56,386 nucleotides of DNA from an uncultured Pseudomonas sp. (GTDB lineage: Bacteria; Pseudomonadota; Gammaproteobacteria; Pseudomonadales; Pseudomonadaceae), in the NCBI RefSeq assembly GCF_946885955.1, contig NZ_CAMPHI010000038.1:1-56386 (forward strand), in the 5' to 3' direction. Below are positions 1-9,229 of this stretch, piece by piece; within the stretch, counting starts at the first letter, position 1; each line of letters starts with the position of its first letter. The position numbers and the translations under genes are program-made. The notes beneath the pieces are model-generated. The model worked only from the letters and a program-made list of their open reading frames with translations, ran no database searches and had not been told where the DNA came from.

Positions 1-76
1 GGGTGTGGGGGATGGTGGGGCTATCGGTCATAGCCGCGCAGTGTACGCCATGGGGTCGATTGCGGTAATTCGCTTC

Positions 77-142
77 GTAGCCGGATGCAATCCGGGGAAA
101 TGTATCGCTGGTGCAATCGCTCCCGGATTTCATCCACGCTAC
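77..142. repeat. REP-like inverted repeat (GTAGCCCGGATGCAATCC family)
   Basis: The left arm reads GTAGCCGGATGCAATCC and the right arm CCCGGATTTCATCC...GCTAC. They can pair as an imperfect long hairpin. The same family recurs at 13104-13295, 16603-16745, 44498-44565 and 52486-52536. The rest of bases 1-162 contains no gene I can support. Confidence 0.75.
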
Positions 143-162
143 GGGTGGATATCGCGTTCCAC

Positions 163-690
163 CTATGCCGGCTTGCGGGCTCGTTGACTTTGCTCGTATT
201 GCGTGCGGTAGAGCTTGGCGAAGCCATGCATTACGGGCATCGCCACGGCCCAGAGCGCGCCGATCAGCAGCAGGCTTTGCCAGGTTCCGTAGGGCAGGCC
301 GACGCCGGCGATTTGCGCGCCGCCGTAGTACGACAGCGGCGCGGCGACGGCGCCGAGCAGGCTGGCGCGCCACCAGGGACGGGCGGTCCAGGCCAGGCAG
401 TGATTAAGGGTGGTGGCCAGTAGCAGCCACAGACACGCCAGCCACAGGGGGATCAGTTGGCGCTGCTCGCCGAAATCGAACACGCCGAGGTTGAGTAGAA
501 AGCTGTCCAGGGCGCTGCCGGCGAGAAACACGCTGAGCAGCAGCTTGCCTTCGGCCTGCCAACTGCTGACCCACAGCAGGTGGACCGCCACTATCGCCGG
601 CACCACCAGCAGCCACGGGCCATCGCCGCCGAACACGCAGGCAAGCCAACCGAGCTGAAACAATACGGCGTTGGCGATCAGTTTAGGCAT
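163..690 (-). CDS. DUF2878 family membrane protein
   Basis: Predicted inner-membrane protein of 175 residues and the last gene of the light-operator-controlled minus-strand operon. Hydrophobic stretches at about residues 5-35, 45-70, 78-100, 105-125 and 135-160 suggest four or five helices with no soluble domain. It resembles DUF2878 proteins, which accompany CFA-like synthases and DUF1365 proteins in proteobacterial photo-oxidative stress operons. Its biochemical role is unknown. The ATG lies inside the end of the upstream synthase gene (8-base overlap), after GGGAAAC, so translation is probably coupled. A part in membrane-lipid modification is inferred only from the neighbours. Confidence 0.8.
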   Translation of the reverse strand: MPKLIANAVLFQLGWLACVFGGDGPWLLVVPAIVAVHLLWVSSWQAEGKLLLSVFLAGSALDSFLLNLGVFDFGEQRQLIPLWLACLWLLLATTLNHCLAWTARPWWRASLLGAVAAPLSYYGGAQIAGVGLPYGTWQSLLLIGALWAVAMPVMHGFAKLYRTQYEQSQRARKPA

Positions 691-1957
691 CGAGGTTTCC
701 CAGCAGCGGTTCCGGTTGTGCGGCCGGCTTGGCCAGCAGCAATTGCGCGGTGCCGATGGTGCGCTCGATAAAGCCGCCCTCGCAATAGCACAGGTAGAAC
801 TCCCACAGGCGAAAGAAGTAGTCGTCGTAGCCCAGTTCCTCGAGTTTGTGCCGTGCCAGGTGCAGGTTGTCGTGCCAGATGCGCAGGGTGCGCGCGTAAT
901 GCAGGCCGAAATCTTCCATATGTTGCAGGGTCATGTCGGTCTTGCTGGTAACGATTTCCAGCATCTTGTTCACCGAGGGCAAGGCGCCACCGGGGAAGAT
1001 ATAGCGCTGGATAAAGTCCACGGTGCTTTTCGCCTGCTCGTAGCGTTGATCGCGAATGGTGATGGCTTGCAGCAACATCAGCCCATCGGGCTTGAGCAAC
1101 TTGGCGCATTGTTGGAAGTAGGTGGGCAGGAAACGATGGCCGACCGCCTCGATCATTTCGATCGAGACCAGTTTGTCGTATTCGCCGCTTAGGTCGCGGT
1201 AATCCTCCAGCAGCAGGGTGATGCGATCGCCCAGGCCCAGCTCGGCGATACGCCGCTCGGTGTGGGCGAACTGCTCGCGCGACAAGGTGGTGGTGGTGAC
1301 CTTGCAGCCATAGTGGCTGGCCGCATAGATCGCCATGCTGCCCCAGCCGGTGCCGATTTCCAGCAGGTGGTCGCTGGGTTTCAGCGCGAGCTTCTGGCAG
1401 ATGCGCCGCAACTTGTTCAATTGCGCCTGCTCCAGGCTGTCGTCGGTGCTGCGAAACATCGCCGCCGAGTACATCATGGTCGGGTCGAGGAATTGCTCGA
1501 ACAGCTGGTTGCCCAGATCGTAATGGGCGGCGATATTCTTGCGCGAACCGCTGCGGGTATTGCGGTTGAGCCAGTGCAACGCCTGGATCAATGGGCGACC
1601 GAGCTGCGCCAGGCCGCGCTCCATGGCATCCAGTACCTCCAAATTGCTGACGAACACGCGAATTACCGCAGTCAGCTCCGGCGAGGTCCAGTAACCGTGA
1701 ATATAGGCCTCGCCCGCACCGATCGAGCCGTTGCCGGCGACCAGCCCCCACAGGGCGTCGTCGAGCACCCGGATTTCCGCGCTCAAGCTGGAATGGGCGT
1801 CGCCGAACACCAGGCGTTCGCCGCCTTCGATCACCACCAGCTGGCCGTGGCGCAGCCGGCCGAGTTGACGCAGCACCGCACGGCGTAGCAGAGCGGCGCC
1901 GATGCCGCTGCCAGTAAGCACGGAATTCTTCGCGGACACCAAGCTAGAGGTTTTCAT
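683..1957 (-). CDS. cfa: Cyclopropane-fatty-acyl-phospholipid synthase family methyltransferase (UfaM-like)
   Basis: SAM-dependent methyltransferase of 424 residues, close to Cfa length plus a longer N-terminus. The SAM-binding motif LEIGTGWGS is at about residues 200-208, and the C-terminal half carries the family aromatic and glutamate-rich segments (EMIEAVGH, FIQRYIFPGG). Cfa enzymes transfer a methyl group to the double bond of unsaturated phospholipid acyl chains at the membrane. In Rhodobacter singlet-oxygen operons and P. putida light-induced operons the corresponding enzyme is reported to make methylated furan fatty acid precursors, which I judge more likely here than true cyclopropane synthesis. 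The ATG at 1957 was preferred to an upstream in-frame start because AAGGAAG precedes it. It overlaps the DUF1365 gene by 14 bases. Confidence 0.88.
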   Translation of the reverse strand: MKTSSLVSAKNSVLTGSGIGAALLRRAVLRQLGRLRHGQLVVIEGGERLVFGDAHSSLSAEIRVLDDALWGLVAGNGSIGAGEAYIHGYWTSPELTAVIRVFVSNLEVLDAMERGLAQLGRPLIQALHWLNRNTRSGSRKNIAAHYDLGNQLFEQFLDPTMMYSAAMFRSTDDSLEQAQLNKLRRICQKLALKPSDHLLEIGTGWGSMAIYAASHYGCKVTTTTLSREQFAHTERRIAELGLGDRITLLLEDYRDLSGEYDKLVSIEMIEAVGHRFLPTYFQQCAKLLKPDGLMLLQAITIRDQRYEQAKSTVDFIQRYIFPGGALPSVNKMLEIVTSKTDMTLQHMEDFGLHYARTLRIWHDNLHLARHKLEELGYDDYFFRLWEFYLCYCEGGFIERTIGTAQLLLAKPAAQPEPLLGNLDA

Positions 1958-2744
1958 GGGGAACTTCCTTCGCAACGGAGCGGGCCACGCGCAAATCGCC
2001 TTCGGCGGCACGGTGGGGGAACAGCGGGATACGTTTGAGCAGCAGGCGCAGGGCTTGCCAGTAGATGGCCGCCACGGTTTTGCCGGTCATCCAGGGAAAC
2101 TGAATCAGGTAGCGGTGCAGGCCGGCGCGGGACAGTTCGCTGCGTTGCAGGCTGAGGCTGGCGTCGAAGATCTTTTCCTCGCCTTGCCAGTCCGCCATGT
2201 GAATGCCCAGGCGCTCGCCGGCCGGGCTGAATGCCATGCGGTATTCCAGCTCGCGCGGCAAAAACGGCGAGACATGAAAGGCTTTGGCCACGGCGAAGTG
2301 CTGATGACCTTTGCCGTCTGCGGGCATTACATAGTGATAGCGCTCGCCCCAGGGCGTGTTGCTGACTTCGCAAAGAATTGCCGCCAGGCTGCCATCGGCC
2401 TCATAGCAGTAGAAGAAACTGGCCGGATTGAAGGCGATCCCCCAACTGCGCGGCTGGGTCAGCAGGCAGATGTGGCCCAGCGGGGTGCGGCCCAGCACTT
2501 CGCTGACGCGTTGGCGCACGGCATCGATCAGGCGTACACCGCTGCAGGTGAACTGCGGCAGGTAATCGCTCTCGCGGAAGGCGAATGGCGCATAGCGTCC
2601 GCGCCCGGCCAGCGGCGATAGGGCGAGCACTTGCTCCTGCTCGCTCAGATCCAGGTAGAGCAAGCCCATGCGATAGCGGAAGTTGTGCGCGCGCGGGGTA
2701 AAGCGTCGGTGCTGCACCCAGCCGCTGTACAAGGCGCTGTTCAT
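1944..2744 (-). CDS. DUF1365 family protein
   Basis: Soluble or peripheral protein of 266 residues of the DUF1365 family. It begins with the typical SGWVQHRRFTPRAHNFRYRMGLLYLDL segment (quoted in parts: SGWVQHRRF, RAHNFRYRM) and has the conserved SFYYCY-like stretch (NPASFFYCYE, about residue 108) and NTPWGERYHYV. The family is almost always coded between a FAD amine-oxidase-like protein and a CFA-like synthase, as here. Its activity is not established. A role in handling acyl chains or lipids for the neighbouring enzymes is an inference. It overlaps the FAD gene by 4 bases and the synthase gene by 14, so it belongs to one translationally coupled operon. Confidence 0.88.
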   Translation of the reverse strand: MNSALYSGWVQHRRFTPRAHNFRYRMGLLYLDLSEQEQVLALSPLAGRGRYAPFAFRESDYLPQFTCSGVRLIDAVRQRVSEVLGRTPLGHICLLTQPRSWGIAFNPASFFYCYEADGSLAAILCEVSNTPWGERYHYVMPADGKGHQHFAVAKAFHVSPFLPRELEYRMAFSPAGERLGIHMADWQGEEKIFDASLSLQRSELSRAGLHRYLIQFPWMTGKTVAAIYWQALRLLLKRIPLFPHRAAEGDLRVARSVAKEVPHENL

Positions 2745-3988
2745 AGCGCCTCGCCGAATTCACGGGCCACGCGCAGCGCGCTGACCACGCCGTCTTCGTG
2801 AAAGCCGTTGGCCCAATAGGCACCGCAGAAATAGCTGTGGTTGGCGCCGAGCAACTCTTCCCAGCGCGCTTGCGCGGCCACTGCCGTCAGGCTGTATTGC
2901 GGATGGGCGTAGGTGTAACGGGCGAGAGTCTTGGCCGGATCGATGGCTGCGCTCTGGTTGAGACTGACGCAGAAGGTTGTCTCGCTGCGAATGCCCTGCA
3001 GGATGTTCATGTTGTAAGTCACCGCCGCCGATCGGTTCACCGACCCACCCAGGCGATAGTTCCAGCTGGCCCAGGCCAATGGGCGCTTGGGCAACAGGCG
3101 GGTGTCGGTGTGCAGCACCACGTCGTTGTCGGCATACGGCATGGCGCCGAGAATCTCCCGCTCGGTCGCGGTTGGCTGGGCGAGCAGGGCGAGGGCCTGG
3201 TCGCTGTGGCAGGCGAACACCACCTTGTCGAAATGCTCGATGCCGGCGGCGCTATGCACCGTCACCCCATGGCCGTCGCGCTCGACCCGGCTGACCGGGC
3301 AGTTGAGTCGGATACGCTCGCGGAAGGATTCGCTCAGCGGCGCTACATAGCTGCGCGAGCCGCCCTCGATCACTCGCCATTGCGGGCGGTCGCTGACCGA
3401 GAGCAGGCCGTGGTTCTTGAAGAAGCGCACGAAGAACTGCAGCGGGAAATCGAGCATGTCGGCCAGCGACATCGACCAGATCGCTGCGCCCATCGGCACT
3501 ATGTAGTGGTCGGTGAAGCGCTGGCTGTAGCCGCCAAGCTTGAGGTAGGCGCCGAGGGTCATGGAGGTCGGGATGCGCCCTTGTTCAAGGTCGTCGAGCG
3601 CTTCGCGATTGAAGCGCAGGATGTCGCGTACCATGCCGATAAAAGGCCGCGAGAACAGGTTGCGGCGCTGGGCGAACAGGGTGTTGAGGTTGTTGCCGTT
3701 GTATTCCACGCCGGTCAGCGGGTCACTGACCGAGAAGCTCATCTCGGTGGGTTTCGAGGCAACGCCCAGTTGCTTGATCAAGCGGATGAAATTCGGGTAG
3801 GTCCAGTCGTTGAACACAATGAAGCCGGTGTCGATGGCGTAGCTGCGCCCGCCGACCTCGACATCCACCGTGTGGGTGTGGCCGCCGACCCAGTCGCTGG
3901 CCTCGAAGACGCTGACGTGGTGGTTGCGGTTGAGTAGGTAGGCGCTGGTGAGTCCGGCGATACCGCTGCCGATAATGGCGATTTTCAT
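2741..3988 (-). CDS. FAD-dependent amine-oxidase-like oxidoreductase (UfaD-like desaturase candidate)
   Basis: Flavoprotein of 415 residues. The N-terminus has a Rossmann FAD site (GSGIAG at residues 7-12, followed by VFEASDWVGGHTHT), and the body is that of NAD/FAD-binding amine-oxidase superfamily proteins related to phytoene desaturases. Family length is about 415-430. In the homologous photo-oxidative stress operons this protein pairs with the CFA-like methyltransferase and has been assigned a fatty-acid desaturation step towards furan fatty acids. That assignment is transferred here from gene order and family resemblance. GAGAGC precedes the ATG, and the gene overlaps both neighbours by 4 bases (ATGA). 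Confidence 0.87.
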   Translation of the reverse strand: MKIAIIGSGIAGLTSAYLLNRNHHVSVFEASDWVGGHTHTVDVEVGGRSYAIDTGFIVFNDWTYPNFIRLIKQLGVASKPTEMSFSVSDPLTGVEYNGNNLNTLFAQRRNLFSRPFIGMVRDILRFNREALDDLEQGRIPTSMTLGAYLKLGGYSQRFTDHYIVPMGAAIWSMSLADMLDFPLQFFVRFFKNHGLLSVSDRPQWRVIEGGSRSYVAPLSESFRERIRLNCPVSRVERDGHGVTVHSAAGIEHFDKVVFACHSDQALALLAQPTATEREILGAMPYADNDVVLHTDTRLLPKRPLAWASWNYRLGGSVNRSAAVTYNMNILQGIRSETTFCVSLNQSAAIDPAKTLARYTYAHPQYSLTAVAAQARWEELLGANHSYFCGAYWANGFHEDGVVSALRVAREFGEAL

Positions 3989-4764
3989 GGCTTGCTCTCG
4001 GGGTTGGCTGAACTGCGGGCCATGCGTTTGCCGAGGGCCAGCTGCAGGCGTTTGGGTAAGTGGGCGAGTAGCGACAGGAGGAAGATGAACAGCCCCGGAA
4101 AGGCGATTTCGAAAGGCCGCTTGTCCAGCCGAGCGGCGATATGCCAGGCGGCTTTTTCCACCGGCCAGCGCATCGGCATGGGGAAATCGTTTTGCGCAGT
4201 CAGCGGGGTATCGACGAAACCGGGGCTGACCAGCGTGACATCGATGCCTTCGCTGGCCAGGTCGATGCGCAGCGCTTCGAGCAGGTAACGCATCGCCGCT
4301 TTCGAGGCGCCATAGGCCTCGGCGCGCGGCAGCGGCAGGTAAGTCACCGAGCTGCCGATGCCGATCAGATGCGGGCGATTGCCCAGGCGCAGCAGTGGCA
4401 GCGCCGCTTCTATGCAGTAGCTGGCGGAAAACAGATTGGCGCGCATTACCCGTTCGATCATTGCCGCTTCGAAGTCTTGCGCGTCGAGGTATTCGCAGGT
4501 GCCGGCATTCAGGATGACCCCGTCCAGCGCGCCCCAGACCTGAGCGATGTGCTCGCCGATCGCCCGCACCTGCGTTGCCTCGCCAAGGTCGCCAGGCACC
4601 ACCAGCACCTGTTGTGGGTAGCGTTTGGCCAACGCCTGCAAGGGTTCGACGGTGCGCGCACTGACGGCCACGCGGTGACCGTCCTGCAGCAGCAGTTCGG
4701 CCAACGCCGCACCTATGCCGCTGCTGGCGCCGGTGAGCCAGATACGTCGTGATGGGGGCTTCAT
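3985..4764 (-). CDS. SDR family NAD(P)-dependent oxidoreductase
   Basis: Classical short-chain dehydrogenase of 259 residues. TGASSGIG at residues 11-18 binds the cofactor, NAG lies near residue 88, and the catalytic Tyr-Lys pair is in YGASK near residues 152-156. The C-terminal 30 residues are hydrophobic then basic (IFLLSLLAHLPKRLQL), suggesting membrane association. The substrate is unknown. Its position among lipid-modifying enzymes suggests an acyl or isoprenoid substrate, but this is inference. The start at 4764 is chosen because it overlaps the preceding stop as ATGA; an in-frame extension to 4953 would run through the upstream gene. Confidence 0.88.
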   Translation of the reverse strand: MKPPSRRIWLTGASSGIGAALAELLLQDGHRVAVSARTVEPLQALAKRYPQQVLVVPGDLGEATQVRAIGEHIAQVWGALDGVILNAGTCEYLDAQDFEAAMIERVMRANLFSASYCIEAALPLLRLGNRPHLIGIGSSVTYLPLPRAEAYGASKAAMRYLLEALRIDLASEGIDVTLVSPGFVDTPLTAQNDFPMPMRWPVEKAAWHIAARLDKRPFEIAFPGLFIFLLSLLAHLPKRLQLALGKRMARSSANPESKP

Positions 4765-5183
4765 GCCAGACGCCTCTTCAGCCAGCGAATCAGCGTGCCG
4801 AACAGCGGCAGGTGCTCGTAGAGCAGGCTGCCGGCGTCGAAATAGTCGCGGTGGCGATACACCTTGTCGTGCCAGCGCAAGTGCGAGCAGCCCTCGACAC
4901 GGATCAGCCGTCCGCGGGCCAGGCGCGGGTGGCGGTAGCTCATGGTCCAGCACAGATAACCTTCGCCCTGGCGTACCTCGTCGAAGGCGTAGAAGTCGAA
5001 ACGCAGGTCGCTGACATTGGCGTACAGCTCGGCGAAGTAGCGCCGCACATCGATCAGCCCATGGCGTTCGTGCAGGGGATCGCTGAACAGTATGTCGTCG
5101 CTGTACAACTCGCCGAGGCGCTCGAGGTTGTCCTTGTTCAGGGTGGCGAAGCCGTGGGCGAACTGGCGCAGGAAATCGCTCAT
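4761..5183 (-). CDS. Nuclear transport factor 2 (SnoaL-like) family protein
   Basis: Small alpha+beta barrel protein of 140 residues of the NTF2/SnoaL type. It has the typical N-terminal helix, the LYSDDILFSDPLHE segment and the WTMSYRHPRLARGR strand region. Such folds are either small enzymes (isomerases, cyclases) or binding subunits. No decisive catalytic residue can be assigned by eye. A homologous small protein is present in the same position of photolyase/SDR/FAD/CFA operons elsewhere. It overlaps the photolyase gene by 4 bases and the SDR gene by 4 bases. Confidence 0.85.
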   Translation of the reverse strand: MSDFLRQFAHGFATLNKDNLERLGELYSDDILFSDPLHERHGLIDVRRYFAELYANVSDLRFDFYAFDEVRQGEGYLCWTMSYRHPRLARGRLIRVEGCSHLRWHDKVYRHRDYFDAGSLLYEHLPLFGTLIRWLKRRLA

Positions 5184-6637
5184 GACGCCGCCTTCGCCGT
5201 CAGGTGCGGCAGGCGCTTGAAGGCATCCAGGGCGCGCGCGCGGCTGCCGGGCAGATCGACCATCGGCTTGGGGTAGTCGAGCGAGCCGAACAGGCCGCCA
5301 CCGTGGTGCGCGAGTGCATAGGGATTGTGCAGGTCGCGGTTGCTAGCATCGGCCAGCTCCGGCAGCCAGTGGCGAATGAAGCGGCCGTCCGGATCGAATC
5401 GTTCGGATTGGCTGAGCGGATTGAAAATCCGGAAGTAGGGCACCGAGTCGGTGCCGGTCGACGCACTCCATTGCCAGCCGCCGTTGTTCGCCGCGAGGTC
5501 ACCGTCGATCAGATGACGCATGAAGAAGCGCTCGCCCTCGCGCCAATCGATCAGCAGGTTCTTGGTCAGGAACATCGCCACCACCATGCGCAGGCGGTTG
5601 TGCATCCAGCCGGTAGCGAGCAGTTGGCGCATCGCCGCGTCGATGATCGGAAATCCGCTGCGCCCCTGTTGCCAGGCGGCCAGCTCGTCCGGCGCCTGGC
5701 GCCAGGCCACGGCTTCGGTTTCCGGGCGGAAGGCGCGGCCCATGGAGACACGCGGGTAGCCGACCAGAATGTGTTTGTAGAACTCGCGCCAGAGCAGCTC
5801 GTTGATCCAGGTGACGACCCCGCTGTTGCCGCAGTCGAATTCGCCCCGATTGCTCTGCAGCGCGGCGTGCAGGCATTGGCGCGGCGACAGCACGCCGGCC
5901 GCCAGATAAGCGGAAAGCTGACTGGTGCCGGGCAGGGCGGGGATATCGCGGTTGTCGTCGTAGTGGGCCATCTGCTGTTCGGCGAACTCCGCCAGACGCG
6001 AACTCGCGGCTTGCTCCCCGGCGGGCCAGAGCTGCCGGAGCGCCTCGCCAGGTGTGGCGAAGCCGTCGACCGAAGCGGGGATCGCATCGCTGGCGATCGC
6101 CAGCGGCGCCTGTGCGGGCGGTGTATGTACCAGGTTTGGCAAAGAAAGGTGCAGGCGCTGATAGCAGGCCTTGCGGAACTGGCTGTAGACCTGGAAGTAA
6201 CCGCCGCTGCGGGTCAACACGCTGCCCGGGGCGAACAGCAACTGGTCCAGATGGCTGTGCAGGTCGATGCCCAGGCGGCGCAGCGCCGTGGACACGGCCT
6301 GATCGCGGCGGCTCTCGTGCACGCCGTATTCCTGGTTGACCTGTACGGCGTCGATCCGCAGCTCCGCGCACAGCTCGGCGATGACTTGCGGCGCATCGCT
6401 CCAGTCATGGCTATGACGGATCAATAGTGGAACATTGAGCTGGCCCAACGCGGTCGCCAGCGCTTGCAGGTTGCGCAACCAGAAGTCGACCTTGCTCGGT
6501 GCGTCGTCATGCGCCTGCCATTGTCCGGGGCTGAGCAGAAACAGCGCGATCGTCGGCCCGGCGGCCATAGCGGCAGCCAGTGCGCTGTTGTCCTGCACAC
6601 GCAGATCGGTGCGCAGCCAGAGTAGTTGCCGGCTCAT
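5180..6637 (-). CDS. phrB: Deoxyribodipyrimidine photo-lyase (class I CPD photolyase)
   Basis: Light-driven repair enzyme that splits cyclobutane pyrimidine dimers using FADH-, with an antenna chromophore in the N-terminal domain. The 485-residue length is typical of class I enzymes. The N-terminal photolyase domain starts LLWLRTDLRVQDN. The FAD-binding domain carries NELLWREFYKHIL, the WMHNRLRMVVAMFLTKNLL segment and NNGGWQWSASTGTD, which are class I photolyase hallmarks (about residues 290-405). The ATG at 6637 overlaps the stop of the upstream rudS-like gene as ATGA. Placement behind LitR-type operators suggests light induction. Confidence 0.95.
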   Translation of the reverse strand: MSRQLLWLRTDLRVQDNSALAAAMAAGPTIALFLLSPGQWQAHDDAPSKVDFWLRNLQALATALGQLNVPLLIRHSHDWSDAPQVIAELCAELRIDAVQVNQEYGVHESRRDQAVSTALRRLGIDLHSHLDQLLFAPGSVLTRSGGYFQVYSQFRKACYQRLHLSLPNLVHTPPAQAPLAIASDAIPASVDGFATPGEALRQLWPAGEQAASSRLAEFAEQQMAHYDDNRDIPALPGTSQLSAYLAAGVLSPRQCLHAALQSNRGEFDCGNSGVVTWINELLWREFYKHILVGYPRVSMGRAFRPETEAVAWRQAPDELAAWQQGRSGFPIIDAAMRQLLATGWMHNRLRMVVAMFLTKNLLIDWREGERFFMRHLIDGDLAANNGGWQWSASTGTDSVPYFRIFNPLSQSERFDPDGRFIRHWLPELADASNRDLHNPYALAHHGGGLFGSLDYPKPMVDLPGSRARALDAFKRLPHLTAKAAS

Positions 6638-7593
6638 AGGGCGTTCCGCAGGCTGAGGTTTTCCGGGTGGGGTTGCAGGTAAGCCTGCTGCGCCAGGTAA
6701 GTATCCGGGTTGCGCCGAAGGTGATGCTTGAGCAGGGTCATGGGCACCACCAGCGGCACCACGCCGTGCCGGTACTGGCTGATCAATTGCTGCATCTCCT
6801 GCTTGTCGGTGCTGCTCAGCGCCTGTTTGAAATAGCCGCTGAGGTGCTGCAGCACGTTGCTGTGGGTGCGCCGGGTCGCGCATTTCTTCAGTGCCGCCAT
6901 CAGCTCGCTGAAGTAGTGCGGGGCCAGCTCGCGCAAGTCGTGCTGGTGCAGGTTGCCGAGCAGGCGGCCGAGCGCCTTGTACTGCTGCGGGTGGCTGGCC
7001 ATCAGCAGGTACTTGTAGCGCGAGTGGAAGCCGAGCAGCGCCTTGGGCGTGAGGCCGTCCTGCTGCAGCTGTTGCCATTCGGCATAGGCGAACACGCGGG
7101 TGATGAAGTTTTCGCGCAGCACTGGATCGTTGAGGCGACCGTCTTCCTCCACCGGCAGGTCCGGGTGGCGGGCGCAGAAGGCCTGGGCGAAAAGGCCGCG
7201 GCCCTTGGCTTCGCTCGGGCGCCCTCCGTCCTGATAGACCTTGACCCGCTCCAGCCCGCAGGACGGCGACTGCTGCATGAAGATATAGCCGCAGATATCC
7301 GTCAGCTCCCCCGCCATGCGCTCGCCGTAGGTGGCCAGGGGCGCACTGACATCCATCTCGCGATTCACGGTGCCGACCGCACGCGGTGCCGCGGGGTCGC
7401 CGACCAGGCGAATCGGCTCGCGGGGGATGCCCAGGCCGATCGCCACTTCAGGGCAGACCGGGGTGAAGTCGAAATATTCGCTGAGGGTGCGGTTGCACAG
7501 ACGCGACTCTTTGTGGCCGCCGTTGTAACGCACTTCATTGCCCAGCAGGCAGGCGCTGATAGCGAGTTTTGGCTTGTTGCGAAGCGAATTCAT
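6634..7593 (-). CDS. rudS: DUF523-DUF1722 fusion protein, RudS-type tRNA 4-thiouridine desulfidase
   Basis: 319-residue fusion of an N-terminal DUF523 domain (residues 8-160) and a C-terminal DUF1722 domain (about 190-305). DUF523 proteins of the TudS type hold a [4Fe-4S] cluster with three cysteines. The equivalents here are C15 (SACLLG), C47 (PVCPE) and C112 (SPSCG). The P. putida DUF523-DUF1722 protein RudS is reported to remove sulphur from 4-thiouridine in tRNA, a near-UV chromophore and photosensitiser. First gene of the photolyase operon, with a sigma70-like promoter and two LitR-type operators upstream. This placement fits a photoprotective role. Function is by domain architecture and context. 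Confidence 0.85.
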   Translation of the reverse strand: MNSLRNKPKLAISACLLGNEVRYNGGHKESRLCNRTLSEYFDFTPVCPEVAIGLGIPREPIRLVGDPAAPRAVGTVNREMDVSAPLATYGERMAGELTDICGYIFMQQSPSCGLERVKVYQDGGRPSEAKGRGLFAQAFCARHPDLPVEEDGRLNDPVLRENFITRVFAYAEWQQLQQDGLTPKALLGFHSRYKYLLMASHPQQYKALGRLLGNLHQHDLRELAPHYFSELMAALKKCATRRTHSNVLQHLSGYFKQALSSTDKQEMQQLISQYRHGVVPLVVPMTLLKHHLRRNPDTYLAQQAYLQPHPENLSLRNAL

Positions 7594-7615
7594 GGCGCAA
7601 CCTCTGATGACTTCT

Positions 7616-7639
7616 TGTACATATCGTCTGGCATGTACA
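7616..7639 (-). promoter_or_regulatory. LitR/PplR-type light-response operator 1 (TGTACA-N12-TGTACA)
   Basis: Perfect palindromic match to T(G/A)TACA-N12-TGTA(C/T)A, the motif reported for class II LitR (PplR) repressors of P. putida. It lies 23 bases upstream of the rudS-like start and just downstream of the predicted -10 box, a position that would block transcription when occupied. Confidence 0.8.
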
Positions 7640-7649
7640 ACTTGTGTTC

Positions 7650-7677
7650 ATCATAGGTTCGAGATTGTACAAGTCAA
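7650..7677 (-). promoter_or_regulatory. Predicted sigma70 promoter of the rudS-phrB operon
   Basis: On the minus strand, TTGACT (7677-7672) and TATGAT (7655-7650) are separated by 16 bases. The -35 box lies between the half-sites of operator 2, and operator 1 lies just downstream, which fits repressor control in the dark. Confidence 0.65.
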
Positions 7678-7689
7678 ACACTTTGTATA
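7666..7689 (-). promoter_or_regulatory. LitR/PplR-type light-response operator 2 (TGTACA-N12-TGTATA)
   Basis: Second exact match to the same consensus, 50 bases from operator 1 (start to start) and overlapping the predicted -35 box. A further isolated TGTATA half-site lies at 7715-7720 without a partner at the right spacing. Confidence 0.78.
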
Positions 7690-7983
7690 AGTATTTGTGG
7701 ATGTGAGCGAATTTTGTATAGGAAAGGGTGGGGCGGTCGCGGTGGCTAACCACTCGGTGCTTTAGTCCCGATCAGCCCGCGGCGCGGGTGGGCAGTTGCG
7801 GCAGTGGCATGAGCCACGGCGATGGGAGGGGCGGGCGACGCTTCGTGGTTTTGCGGCGAGCTTCCCTGTGCTGGCGAGCGAGGACGCTCAGTTCTGCGAG
7901 CAGCACTCGCCCTGGGGATGCATCTCTGGAGGGATGTGCGGGCGGTCAATGGCTGGGGGGCGAATTAACTGAGCGCTAGAGCG
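7690..7983. other. Intergenic region without a supported gene
   Basis: About 290 bases upstream of the rudS promoter and downstream of the Trp-rich gene. In some pseudomonads a MerR-family light regulator is coded near here, but none of the reading frames shows a helix-turn-helix or B12-binding motif. Apart from the lone TGTATA half-site I see nothing functional. Confidence 0.6.
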
Positions 7984-9215
<1,232 letters not shown>

Positions 9216-9229
9216 TTACCTCATGTGCT

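Noticed and set aside
77..142. CRISPR-like repeats, considered for the recurring palindromes across the window
   Set aside because: Copies are dispersed and arranged as inverted pairs, not as regularly spaced direct repeats with unique spacers.
2798..3937. 379-codon open frame on the plus strand opposite the FAD oxidoreductase gene
   Set aside because: It is the antisense shadow of a high-GC gene with clear family motifs on the minus strand, and its translation is arginine/valine/histidine-rich without any domain.
5180..7078. N-terminally extended photolyase (start at 7078)
   Set aside because: The extra residues overlap the rudS-like gene and have no photolyase similarity. The ATG at 6637 has the ATGA coupling typical of this operon.
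7728..7979. Possible gene in the gap between the rudS-like and Trp-rich genes, considered as a MerR regulator
   Set aside because: The frames encode Arg/Gly/Ser-rich peptides with no helix-turn-helix, and no ribosome site precedes them.
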